Shown here piece by piece: positions 22,778 to 33,630 of a stretch of DNA of 64,000 nt. Position 1 is the stretch's first letter, and every line of letters begins with the position of its first letter. Position numbers and translations under genes: made by a program. Location: positions 1-64,000 of the forward strand of contig CAJNOP010000133.1 of assembly GCA_905250075.1 (NCBI GenBank), given 5' to 3'. Source of the DNA: Rotaria sp. Silwood1 (lineage: Eukaryota > Rotifera > Eurotatoria > Philodinida > Philodinidae). Under the pieces are notes generated by a model, which saw only the letters and a list, made by a program, of their open reading frames with translations, was not told where the DNA came from and searched no databases.

Positions 22778-25648
22778 CTGATGAACAGAGAACTGCAATC
22801 TCTATCGTTACTGTAGATGTAATCATTGTTGTTAATTTATCTTTTTGAAAATTCTGGTGACCTAGCCGATGATACCTCTGGCTTCGTCAGTAGTTGCATT
22901 GCTGACGAAAGACAATCAAGAAGTGGGTGCGAAACGTTGATTATCATTGTTTGTCGATGAAGATCCCTTATCTTGGCTAAGGAGGACACTAAGTCAATAT
23001 TTCAAGCCATATTTATTTAAATAAAGAGAAGGACGAGTGAGAAAAGAAAGACAAAGATGAAAGTCTAGTTTATCTACATCTTGCAAAAACTACAAAGAGT
23101 GACAACTGAAGGTGAGTGTTTATTGATGAGAATGAGCTCGTCGATTGATGCATCTTCGATGAACATATTAAACTTTGTGTTAGTAGAGTGTGCGGTCCTA
23201 ATTTTGCTGTAAGAAAATTTGACTTCTCAGTATTTAATCTATTACTCGACTAGATGACAACGCACAAAGACTACTTGTAATTCCCGGTATAGAGGAAACA
23301 TTTCTGCATCAATTGATAGGCATCTAATCATAAATGAATGAGTATCTGTTTCATGAGAATTTCGACAATACAAGCAGATGCCATTTCTATTATGTTCCTA
23401 ATTTGCCCATTTCCACAAAAAACGGCATGTCTCTCAGAAAGAAATCCGATTTGATAGAACAGAGTGTCTCTGTTTAATTGAGAAGAAATCATTCAAGTCA
23501 TTTTGTCACGGTGTATCAATGCCTTTTTTCTCAAAGCAAATCAAGTTCGTCTTCTCCACAGTCTTGTTCATGTAATACAGCTTTTCTTCTAGGAGACATG
23601 CCATTTTACGTGGGAATGGCAAATGAGAAGACAATAATTCAAAGCGTAAAAACATTAGAAACACAACAGAAAGTGTAAAAAATTGCGCCTGTTCATATTG
23701 ATACGATTCTCACGGAAGAGAGATTCATTCTTTTATGATCAAATACATATGAACTGACGTAGAAAAGTTTGTTCTATTCTGAAAACTATACAAATAGTCT
23801 GTGTACAATGTCAGATAGTCAAATTATAGATCAAACACAGCAAAGACAAACTTTTGTAGCAGAATTAGTACCACTCACTCTAAATAGTGTCTTAGTTGAG
23901 AGTTGATTCAGCTGAGACAATGAGAAACATTCGTTTGAAGGTTCCCGAAGTACAAAGCGTTATTCAGCAGATATGAGCGAGACATAGTAATCATTTCTGA
24001 GTTCATATTCGCTTATAGTCCAAAGAGTATCAAAAGTGAAGGAGTTATTGACCGCCGAAGATTTCGTTGGAGCCACAAGCGAACACTAAGGTCAATTCAG
24101 ATTTTCCACCACTAGTTTCAACAGCCATTACTGTCAGTTTGAGATGTTCAAAAAGCCTGATTTGTAAGTCGAGAGACAAATAACAGATACTTATGAACAT
24201 AGGTACACGTCAGCTAGTCAATGATCTCCAATGCATTTTTACAGTTTGACAAACTGAATATGCTTTTGTTGAACTAGAAAAAAAGAAATCAATTCGATCC
24301 AACTATGTTAAAATCTAGTATATTGATATCGGTTGTGTTTTTCAGGTACTAGAGTCGATACAATTGAAGTCACAGTGAATAAAACAAAAGGTGTTACTGG
24401 TATTAGGACAAACGAAGCGAAAATTCAAAATGAACGAAACTGGAAAATCAGATAAGAACACAGGTATGTTCCATGTGATAGTCGGTCAAGACATTGTTTA
24501 TCTTTTTCTCTCGACAGGGATTTGAATCGTTTTCTTAACAGTAGTGTACAAGTCGAAAACTAGACTCAGCTGAAAAAATGACTTTTCAAGTTTTAAATTT
24601 TTGTTCTCGTTCCGCAGGTTCGTGTACCACATCCTTTCGGTGCGCTCATCAATTAGCTTTTTGTGTTGACTTGATGTCTGAATAAACAGTATTTTCTTTT
24701 TCGCACCTACTCTGCAAACCTCAACGGCCCTGATGGTGCCCCACGGCAAAATATGTTTTGAGTTTTGTTCACAAATTTTATTTGAGAATATTTTTAGCTA
24801 CATCGAATATATCGAATTCTTCCTGTATAATTTACTTAAATGGCATCCCCGCAAAGATCACGAATGCAAATTTAATGTCTGTAGTTCATGAAATACAGAC
24901 GGCCAACATTTCATCGAAAATCCAGAGAGAGAAGCAAACTTGAATATAATGTTTTCAAACTTCGAAACTCGTCTGTTCGATAGATCCAACTTTTCGAGTG
25001 CTACACTTATGAAGCGCACTAAAACTACAATTTTTTGAAAAATTTTGAAATAGAGGATAGAAAACAATTACCAGTCCCTCGAAAAAGATGCGCGCATCAG
25101 AATACGGTAAGTCGCAGAAAATAAATTGCACTGAATGTTTATCACTAAATGTGTGTGTTTCTGGACAAAAAAACCTACAAAGTAATACAAAGTAACGATG
25201 AAAAGTGGCCTTAATCTTCAAAAACCAATCTTTTTTCAGAAAGTAAAAAAAAATCACTTTAGTCTCGTCCAGACAGAACCAACAGTGGCTGAAGTATTGA
25301 GAAAGTTTCGAGAATCATAGAAATACTGTCACACAAGTTTCGTTCAGATCGGTCGATTAAGATAAGCTCATGTTCTTCTTATCCAAAAACACTCAGAAGC
25401 GACGACAACCGTACAAGTGGATCTGTAAATGTTTTACTTATAACCAAAAAGAAATCTGACGTTTTGATATCGCTAAAATAGGAGATATGAAGGCAAGAGG
25501 CATCATTGGAAGGACATCAAAGTGACTCGTCGTTGTTTTCACGATAACAGAACGTGTGACATTTGTTTGTGATCGCCCAAGGAGATCACCAAAATCTTCT
25601 GATCAAGAATAGTCTACTACGATAAGATCTACTTCTGTTTTATTGTAG
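22778..25648. other. no gene recognised
   Basis: Several open frames (23478-23678 plus, 24498-24749 minus, 24858-25257 minus) have no recognisable domain. At about 22905-22945 there is CTGACGA...GCGAAACGTTG, which resembles the 3' signature of Penelope-like elements but lacks a stem. Confidence 0.4.
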
Positions 25649-26565
25649 CTCTCCCAAACATTTCTCCCAACGCCAGATGGACACAAAACGGCATCATTGT
25701 CGCTGGTGGTCACGGAAAAGGCAATGCACTCAATCAACTTCACCACCCTTGCGGTCTCTATGTGGATGATGATCAAAGTATTTTAATCGCTGATCATTAT
25801 AATCATCGAATTGTGGAATGGAAGTGTGGTGCAACGAATGGTCAAGTAATAGCCGGTGGAAACGGACCAGGAAATCGGAATGATCAGTTGTATTGTCCAT
25901 CAGATATAATTGTTGATAAAGAGACAAATAGTCTTATCATCTGCGATCGATACAACCGACGAGTGATGCGATGGCCTCGTCAAAGTGGCACTAGTGGAGC
26001 AGTGATAATCGAGGATATCTCTTGTTTTGGACTGGCAATGGATGACCAGCGATTTCTCTATGTCTCTGATTATCAAAATCATCAAGTAAGGCGATATCGA
26101 CTAGGCGAGACGAATGGAACAGTAGTGGCGGGCAGCAATGAACAAGATAAACGTCTCGATCAACTCTCTCATCCTCACGATATCTTTGTCGATCGAGATC
26201 ACTCGGTCTATGTGTCGGACAACAACAATCATCGTGTGATGAAGTGGATGAAGAATGCGAAAGAAGGAATTGTCGTTGCTGGTGGTCGAGGCCAAGGAAA
26301 TGATCTCACGGAATTGTCCTGTCCTGCAGGGGTGCTCGTCGATTCCTTAGGCACCGTCTATGTTGCAGATTGTAGCAATCATCGAGTGATGCGTTGGTGC
26401 AAAGGAGCCACACAGGGAGATGTGATTGTGGGCGGAAAAGATCAAGAGCAACACGCATATCTATTGAATTGTCCTACGGGTTTGTCATTCGATCGATATG
26501 GTAATCTCTATGTCGCCGATTGGGCAAACCATCAAGTAAAACAATTCTTCATCGAAACAAATTGA
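25649..26565 (+). CDS. NHL-repeat beta-propeller protein (last exon)
   Basis: A single large exon begins after an acceptor-like TTTATTGTAG at 25648 and reads ALPNISPNARWTQNGIIVAGG before the first in-frame Met at 25762. Six NHL repeats follow, each with a G/D-h-x-V-D...h-h-Y-V-S/A-D...N-H/R-R/Q-V-x-R/K-W pattern: for example LIADHYNHRIVEW, LIICDRYNRRVMRW, LYVSDYQNHQVRRY, VYVSDNNNHRVMKW, VYVADCSNHRVMRW, LYVADWANHQVKQF. The linkers carry the VVAGGxGxGNxxxQLxxP motif typical of the very large bdelloid NHL family. The propeller is complete at six blades and the stop follows the last. The upstream exon was not identified. Probable role is protein or ligand binding, possibly secreted; this is inference. 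Confidence 0.85.
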
Positions 26566-27072
26566 CTATGTTTGTTTTTGAGAATGATTTATAGTGAATA
26601 AAAGGATACCCGCGTCCTTGATCATGGCTGCTTCAGTCTCCTAACCACTCATACACGAACAGTAAAAATCCATATGCACGACGGACATACATAGCATATG
26701 TGTGCGGACTCGAGGAACCTGTCGTGTTGCTCCCACTACCAGTTAGATTAAGGAGGATAGTCGCGATGCCGGAATCTTCGGCATCTTCTCCGTATTGTAG
26801 AGAATGGCACGAAGAGTTGTTCAACTGTTAAATTACGAACTAGTTTGGGTTCTATGATATTTTATGTCGAAGAAAAGCAGCAGAAGTTATAGAATTTATC
26901 CTCTACAAACTGTATTCGGTGTTATTTAACATTGTAGAACAGAAGGCTTTTATAAAGCATTCTGTGATTCAATCAACAGACTTTGCTTCCTACAAATTTG
27001 TTTTGCTTTTTCCATCGCTTTCTCCAAGTTATAAACAAGTACCTAAGATACTTTTTTGTCTTAATTCGATTG
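26566..27072. other. no gene recognised
   Basis: A 63-residue minus-strand frame (26633-26824) is relatively GC-rich and contains LLNLTGSGSNTTGSSSPHTY. I do not recognise it. Confidence 0.35.
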
Positions 27073-27155
27073 AGTGTGTGGGTGTGGGTGTGCGGGGTGT
27101 GAGCTTGAGATGTGGGTGTTAGCGTCGATCTTCTTATGACCCACACCCATACCCT
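27073..27155. repeat. telomere-like G-to-C palindrome (T6)
   Basis: GTGTGTGGGTGTGGGTGTG on the left and ACCCACACCCATACCCT on the right. Confidence 0.75.
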
Positions 27156-27201
27156 GCATGTTCACTGTGTCTTTGATTAAATGAAATATTTTTGCAGCAT
27201 C

Positions 27202-27253
27202 GTGTGGGTGTGAATCTTGTTTGCACTGGCATTGAGACCCACACTCACACCCT
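27202..27253. repeat. telomere-like G-to-C palindrome (T7)
   Basis: GTGTGGGTGTGAATC on the left and GACCCACACTCACACCCT on the right, only about 50 bp after T6. Confidence 0.75.
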
Positions 27254-27769
27254 TTATGAACTGAATAATTTTGTTCAAATACTTTCAGATTCAATTATTT
27301 ATTTGTATCATTTCTATCATCTTTTTCTTAATGTTAGTCGAAAAGAACATATGTTGCATTTCATGTCTGATTGAAGATTATTTTTCATTACTGCTGTCTG
27401 ATTCTAATCTCTTCATCATTTGATATTTTCATGTCTTCATTCAGGTAAACACATGTTAATATTTTTAATAATAAATTAGTGTAATTATAATTTAATTTCA
27501 TAATTTTTTTAATGAATACCGACTCATGTCTTGCATATAGCTATTTCTAATTTTTGCAATTGGTTATTGAAGAAAAAAAACAATTCTATTTCTAATTATA
27601 TCATTTTTCATTTATAATAAATTCAGTAGACTCGAGTTCGTTTTTTATCATACTTTCGCATAGTATATATGAAACAAAAGAACGAGCATATTTCTCTGTT
27701 GCTCGTTGTGTTTATTACTTGTAGATGATTGTGCAATTTCAAGAAGAAATTGCAAACATGAAACATACC

Positions 27770-27838
27770 AGTGAGTAATTTTGATCCACTGACCTTTGAA
27801 TTATGAGCTGTACGCGCTACTTCTGCGCCACGCTGCAT
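27770..27838 (-). pseudogene. tRNA-Met (CAU) pseudogene
   Basis: The minus strand reads GCAGCGTGGCGCAGAAGTAG..., a box A-like start with a D stem GCGC/GCGC, then the anticodon loop CTCATAA and a T arm AGTGG-ATCAAAA-TTACT, resembling eukaryotic Met tRNA. The anticodon stem is poorly paired and the 3' acceptor strand does not match, so it is a decayed copy or tRNA-derived fragment. Confidence 0.5.
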
Positions 27839-28312
27839 ATACTTGCTCTCTAGTGAATAATACAAGGTTATTTTATCTTTCGTTACGAAATATTTATCGA
27901 CCAAAATAAGCAAGTCAGCATAGTAGATTTGCCAAAGAACAAAATAGCGGTTATTTTCTTGGAGATTTCATATTTATACACTTATTTATTCAATATTAAT
28001 AATATTTAGTGGTGATAAGTATTAGATTGAAAAGTCTATAACTATTTGTTATGTTTCCCTTCATTGGTCACCATATGATACAATCGCAGGAATCTTTCAA
28101 CAACTTATCTGAATTCTTTCTTGTATTTCTTAAAGATGAACACAAATAACATAGAAATGCTTGCTACATCCGTCACTCCATCTTTTGTTGTTTGCCTGAT
28201 TTGGATCTTAATTATTTCAGTTTTAACTGTGACATACTACTATTAATTTATATATTCTCGATTGAATATATTTTCTACTATTAATTATAAATTATAACAT
28301 AGATATTTATAT
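27839..28312. other. AT-rich spacer with one micro-ORF
   Basis: No larger gene. A small ORF is listed separately at 28136-28246. Confidence 0.4.
28136..28246 (+). CDS. possible 36-residue single-pass membrane peptide
   Basis: Reads MNTNNIEMLATSVT then a hydrophobic stretch VVCLIWILIISVLTVTYYY to the stop. The context gives no promoter or intron support, and chance cannot be excluded in AT-rich DNA. Confidence 0.2.
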   Translation: MNTNNIEMLATSVTPSFVVCLIWILIISVLTVTYYY

Positions 28313-29422
28313 TTATTGACTTGTAGATATCAGTTGAAAATAATCTTCAACAGCATGTAGATAAAATAATAATTGCCAAGAGAATGAACATCTTGTAATA
28401 TCAACTTTTATTTCTCGCGTATTTTTCGTTTGTTGATTGACATAGATGATTTTTTCATTGTCACAATCAAGTAAAAGTTCAATTTCAAACATAGTTTGAC
28501 ATCTCATATCCAGACAGTCTTTATTAGTTGATCAATCAGCGTGAAGATGGATTGTTTCGTCATCAGTACGCCAACCATATGTTGATATCTTCATGTCAGT
28601 TTCATTCTGTGGGATTGATTTGGCTTTCGATATAATAACCAAAGAAGCAATAGTATGTGGTTGTTTTTTTCTTTACAAACAATCGAATTTTATGTTTACC
28701 CGATGAATATTCACATATTTCACGTACAAATGTATCACTTCTCCTTGGATCGATATGTATAGCCATACAACCATTCTCTTCAATACGAACAATACCAATT
28801 GATTCTCCAAAGTTGTCATTCTGTTTTATATGTGACTTTGTTTCAGAGATACATCTTTAAGTGACAAGGATTTTTGTTGGATCTTCATAAATATTAATCA
28901 AGGAAGAAATAGTATTTAGATCAAGTTGATTTTTTCTAACAAAGTTGTCCATGCGCAAAGATCATTTTCAACATGGTCATTATCAATATGAGCTTTTCGT
29001 AATTGTTCAGAAAGACCATACAACTCTTTCAATACTTTTCCTTAACATACGCATTATTATTATTGACAAATAAATTCACCATTTCAATTCTATTTACCTG
29101 TATGTGAACAAATCAATTTTTTGATCTGTTGTCGTGTTTCTTCTACTGCTTGTTGAATTTTTATAATCGGATCTTGTTCCCATTTGTTGATTTGCGTAAG
29201 AAGAAAATGATGATTCTTCGCGTGATTGCTGTGATCAGTAATTGTTTGTTCTAGAACATCATGTTCAAGAACAATTATATCTAATTGATCACTAAGCATG
29301 TCTCGATGTTCATTAGCATGATTTCCACAAAATATTTCTGAACATCCTTCACATTTGAAAATATCCACACCTTTATTATCGCACGTGACACATGGAGTTT
29401 TTGTCGACGTTGAAGACGCCAT
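28313..29422 (-). pseudogene. B-box-type protein gene, decayed
   Basis: The first exon starts at 29422, MASSTSTKTPCVTCDNKGVD, followed by a zinc-binding B-box-like block with IFKCEGCSEIFCGNHANEHR and a coiled-coil segment ending KLICSHTG before a GTAAATAG donor near 29097. Next comes VLKELYGLSEQLRKAHIDND (about 28960-29045), then the C-terminal sandwich domain: NGCMAIHIDPRRSDTFVREI, SSGKHKIRLFVKKKT, ISTYGWRTDDETIHLHAD, and finally FEIELLLDCDNEKIIYVNQQ, ending at 28313. The order matches a common bdelloid B-box plus SPRY-like family. Frame changes and a stop between blocks show that it is broken. The 5' extension to 29545 is unlikely to be coding. Confidence 0.7.
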
Positions 29423-29950
29423 GAAAAAGAATTCTCTTCTATTGTAAATGATGAAAACAAAACAAGACTCGTTCTCTATTATGTTTTGCATTCGAACGGC
29501 AAAAGGTAAAGAAAAGAAAGAGAATTTTATGTTGAATGCAAGCATGTGATATTGTTATTACGATCTTTCAGCTTAACACACTTTCTTGATAACTTATTTT
29601 GTTGTGTATACTTGTCGAAGAATAATATAACATCATAGTGGTCAATTCAATTGAAGCTCGTCAACCAATTTTCAGATAGATGAGAGACTAATTTGTTCTG
29701 AAAATGACTCTTTTAATGTCAATAAATACCTCATGCGTTTATTTCTTTGACATATTGTAATAAAAAAATGAACAACGAACCTTGTTTTCTCTGGGTAAGT
29801 GTCCATCGAACAATGAATTTCAGCATTATGTTGAATCAAAAAACGCAATTATTAATCTTCTTTCACTGATATATCCTATGTTATTGTAGTAATAGAAAAA
29901 ATTCTATTTTGATTTGAGACAATTTATAACAAATGCTATTTCGATTGTGA
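29423..29950. other. no gene seen
   Basis: AT-rich spacer. Confidence 0.4.
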
Positions 29951-30012
29951 GATGTGGGTATGGGGGTTATTTTACTGCATTCAAACACACACCCACGCCT
30001 ACATCCGACCCT
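29951..30012. repeat. telomere-like G-to-C palindrome (T8)
   Basis: GATGTGGGTATGGGGG on the left and ACACACACCCACGCCTACAT on the right. The core TTATTTTACTGCATTCAA is shared, inverted, with T9. Confidence 0.75.
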
Positions 30013-30092
30013 TTCTAGGAAAATGATGCGTACTTTTTTCCACAGGATATTAGCGAGTAGAATCGCGTAAAAAATCAAAAACTTTTTGTCTT

Positions 30093-30148
30093 GTGGGGTG
30101 TAGGTGTGTGTTTGAATGCAGTAAAATAACCTCCGCCCCCAACACCCT
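30093..30148. repeat. telomere-like G-to-C palindrome (T9), inverted copy of T8 core
   Basis: GTGGGGTGTAGGTGTGTG on the left, core TTTGAATGCAGTAAAATAAC, CGCCCCCAACACCCT on the right. The core is the reverse complement of that in T8. Confidence 0.75.
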
Positions 30149-30837
30149 TTTATTTTTTCATTTTATGTTACATATTTGTCGATTTACTTTCATTCAAGAG
30201 CATATGGTAAAATTTTCAGCCCAATCAGATAAAAATTCGGATAGGTCGTAATGTACTCAAGTGAAAACGGAGTCTTGTGTATAACTCTCGCAAACTCATC
30301 GAAATCGAAAAATTCCAAAAACGACCAGAGGCATAGAGACGACGAGTATATGATAAAAATTCTAGATCTCTACGACCCTGATAAGTGGATGAACCAGAAT
30401 CGTCGAAAAAGAGGTATAGTCTAACTTTAAAATAAAAGCTTATTCATGAAACATAACTGTCATTCTTCTTGTTCACCGTAAGCAATCTGATTGTGTCACT
30501 ATCTGTTCCATTTTCAATGCGAAGAAAGAGTGAGAAAAACATTTTTAATGAGAGTATGCTGTTCTGTTGTCGTTTTCCTGTTTCTCAAGAGAAAGAACCG
30601 AATAGAAAGGAAAAACAAAAGAAGAAAGCAAACATCTTATTTGCACATTCAAGTAAAGGCACACGAGCACAAAAAATACCATTTACATTTGCTATTGCTT
30701 TTATTTTTCTTTGAAAAATAGGAACAGAGCAGCAATAACAACGAACAGAAGGAAAGTAGAAAATAAAAAAATTCCTTTGTGCCAGTTTTTTTTTTACAAA
30801 GTGAAAATCAAGAGTGAACGAAAGTACCGATCATATA
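30149..30837. other. no gene seen
   Basis: Overlapping Lys-rich open frames at 30469-30899 are low complexity and give no domain. Confidence 0.4.
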
Positions 30838-31738
30838 ATGAACACTGCCTCTTCTTCTTTTTTTCCTCCTCGTGCTCCTGTTCTCCTTCGCCTACGTAAG
30901 TTCCAGTGGTACTGGAACTCTGCTGCTGACCCGTGGTCTTCTAACGCAGAAGAATGGAGTAAGTTCACGGACGTCGCAAACGAGATCATCGAGGATGCAC
31001 TCAACGCCAAGAAACGTCAGGTAGAGATCGACGACAGCTACGTCATCAACTTGAAAGACCGAGTGCAGTACAGGAAGGACGACACACAGAAACAGTGTCC
31101 GATCGAGAGAGTCCAACTCCACACTGACAGGAGCAACGTGCACATCCGAGAAGACAGATTCTCATTGCCTGTCGCTGTTGCCTCTACTTCGACTTTCACA
31201 TCAACTGAAGACACACTCTCTGTTATTGACGGAGATTTTCGCTATACATACTGGATAGTGGAGCTGAAGAACAAGCACAGGACTCTTGGCTTCGTGGTTC
31301 AAGTAGCTGCAAAATGAATTCTTGTGGAAGATACCGCCCTCGGCAAGGCCAAGGAGGTGAAATGGCTGGCTGAGCAACTGCTGACAGTCAAGTACCATGG
31401 AGACAACGAGGAAGCGGATGGTGATCATGTAGCTATTCCCAATGTAATCGGCGAGACTTGTGTGTATCTGTACTCGAAGGATTGTTTCTAGTACAAGGAG
31501 CTGAATCGAGCGATGCGAGAACCGAATAAGATCACTCGTGAGCAGATGATGACACTGGGACCGTTCGCCTTCCTGCTAGATCAGCATTTGGTTCACAAAT
31601 CGAGAGGCACTTGTCAAACTATTTACCACGGTCTCACGCTCACAGATGAATAGCGGAAAGCGTTTATGAGAAACATGAAGTTCACTTCCGTTACTTCGAC
31701 TAGCAGAAGTTTATATAAGAGAGTATTCACAACTACAG
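30838..31738 (+). pseudogene. WWE domain / arginine ADP-ribosyltransferase-like gene, broken
   Basis: The N-terminal part carries a WWE domain: FQWYWNSAADPWSSNAEEWS, then DVANEIIEDAL and VEIDDSYVINLKDRVQY, ending KQCPIERVQ. After a linker comes the start of an ART fold like the mono-ADP-ribosyltransferases abundant in bdelloids: ALGKAKEVKWLAEQLL, ETCVYLYSKDCF, YKELNRAMREPNKI, MTLGPFAFLLDQHL, with FTSVTST near the end. The last third of the ART domain is absent; sequence similarity stops at a telomere-like C-rich block (T10). The frame is broken in a few places. Base composition is near 50% GC, far above the surroundings, suggesting recent arrival or a different origin. WWE domains bind ADP-ribose-type ligands. 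Confidence 0.75.
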
Positions 31739-31757
31739 CCACCCACATCCACACCCG
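31739..31757. repeat. telomere-like C-rich half (T10)
   Basis: CCACCCACATCCACACCC, with no G-rich partner nearby. It marks the breakpoint of the WWE-ART gene. Confidence 0.55.
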
Positions 31758-32951
31758 ATGTTAGAAAAATTATCATTAAAGATTTTCTTGTTGTTTTCAG
31801 CATAGGCAAAAATGAAGAATTATAATAGACAAGAATACTGGGAGATGCTGAAATTATCAGAATATTTCTTTAGAAACCGTCGACTTTTTTTATATCAAAA
31901 CTTTAGCTGAAAAATGTTTGAGATGAAACTTTATTTTTCTGTTACTCTTGCATTGCATTTCATACTAAGTCATCATGAAAACTTCTGTATCCAATAAAAT
32001 TCATCTGAATTTATGAATTCAGCAATAAATCCTAATAGCTTTTATGGAACTGCAGTAAAGAATAGATATTGAACCATGAACCCATTTTTTAGTTCCAAGT
32101 TGTAATTGATTGAACATTGAATTTATTGCTTGAGTATAGTAAATATTCTACAAAAACAATTCCGCATATTTCTCTTCTATTTACTACGATTTCATTATAA
32201 CCTTTTATGCATTATCGATCTTTTCGGTTTTAGTAACTTAGAAAAATGAGTATCCAAATGGCAATTGAGATGTTCAAACACTTAATCTTTACGAATCGAA
32301 ACCGATTAGTCCAGATGCTATATATCATGAAAAATGATCTACTCGATTGTTTCTTTGTCTATTGCTTATGTTCTTCATTACTATTCTTATTTATGCTTTT
32401 TTTTTTCATCGCGTACAATAAATATTACGATACGAAATTCCACTAAGAATAAATTCAAAAAGTTTTTTATTTTCCATAAAGTTTGCCGAAGTAAATTTGT
32501 CTCTCAAGAATAGATCGATGAAATTTATACTACAATTGTTTCATTTCTCTCAGGGATGCACACAATCAATTCAAGTCATTTAATTTAGTGAGTCTTTCAG
32601 CAGAGTCTCAAAATCATTTTTAAGAAAGAAATGTTGTCAAAAAGTGGAAAGCATTTTCTAGCGTTCCATGTTGAAAAAATGTTCATTTTCTAGAGCTCAT
32701 CGTTTACCGTTGGTTTTCGAAACATTTTCCACTGAGTATTATTTGCTCTCCATCGAAAAAAGTCAGTGATTGTTCTAGTACAAGAAATACATACAAAAAA
32801 GACAAAAGAATCCGAAGAACAGTTTCATAAAAAGAAAATTCGTTGGTAATGTATTAAAATCTTATTTGTTAAATTGTGCGTATCGTTTGTAATTTGTTAG
32901 TTTGTTTTATGTTTATAAAGAGTAAATAAAATGATAAAACATTGGCACAGC
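31758..32951. other. no gene recognised
   Basis: AT-rich. A 66-residue frame at 32246-32446 has a hydrophobic C-terminal half (VYCLCSSLLFLFMLFFFIAY), but nothing else supports it. Confidence 0.4.
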
Positions 32952-33480
32952 TTAGAAATAACAGCAACATCCCCCGTATCCTCCGTAGCCGTATGTTCCG
33001 TATCCTGCAATACCTATAATGCAAGCGAAAAAGTTTTTGTCGATTAAAAAAATATTCAAAAATCGATGGTGATCTTATTACCGAAATTAGCGCAGGGGCA
33101 TGCTACTGGTGTTGCAACAGCCATTGGTAAAGCGCTATTAAGTAAGAGACGAAGAATTCGTTTAAAGTTTTATTTCACGACATCACATAAATGATCTTAC
33201 CACATCCCAACAGGAGAAGCTTGAGGTATAAAGATGGCACGGATTTTAGGAGGAAGTGGCTTTTGTCGATATCGGCGTCGTCGACGAATAGTTGTAGAAG
33301 TAAAATTATCTAAGTAATAAGAAATCAAAAGAGTGTAAAATATCTATATTGGTATGTGAAATATGTAGAAAACAATAAAAGTTATCCATGATTACCTGTT
33401 GGAAATGGCTCATTAAAAACCGGAGGAGGAATATCAGGAGGAGGCACAGGAGGAGCACGTTTGCTTCGTCTGTTTCCCAT
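32952..33480 (-). CDS. small four-exon gene, Pro/Arg-rich start and Gly-Tyr-Cys tail
   Basis: Exons 33396-33480, 33201-33309, 33082-33134 and 32952-33013 join through GT-AG introns of 86, 66 and 67-68 bp with phases that fit, giving 102 residues. It starts MGNRRSKRAPPVPPPDIPPP; Gly2 with following basic residues suggests N-myristoylation. The middle has TTIRRRRRYRQKPLPPK, then SPVGMWCALPMAVATPVACP, and the tail is GYGTYGYGGYGGCCCYF. The Cys cluster could be palmitoylated. A small acylated, membrane-attached or structural protein is plausible, but I recognise no family. All four splice junctions keep frame and no stop interrupts, so I consider it a real gene. Confidence 0.7.
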
Positions 33481-33630
33481 GTTTCTTTGTCGTTAAATAG
33501 CTATTATGATGCCTAGAATTAATGTAGAGAGATTGAGAGTCAGAGAACCTTATTCTGCCGAACATAAGTAATGTACAGAACTGGATTTTAGTTTTCGAAA
33601 CAGAGCAAACTTTTCTCTATCGATTGATGT

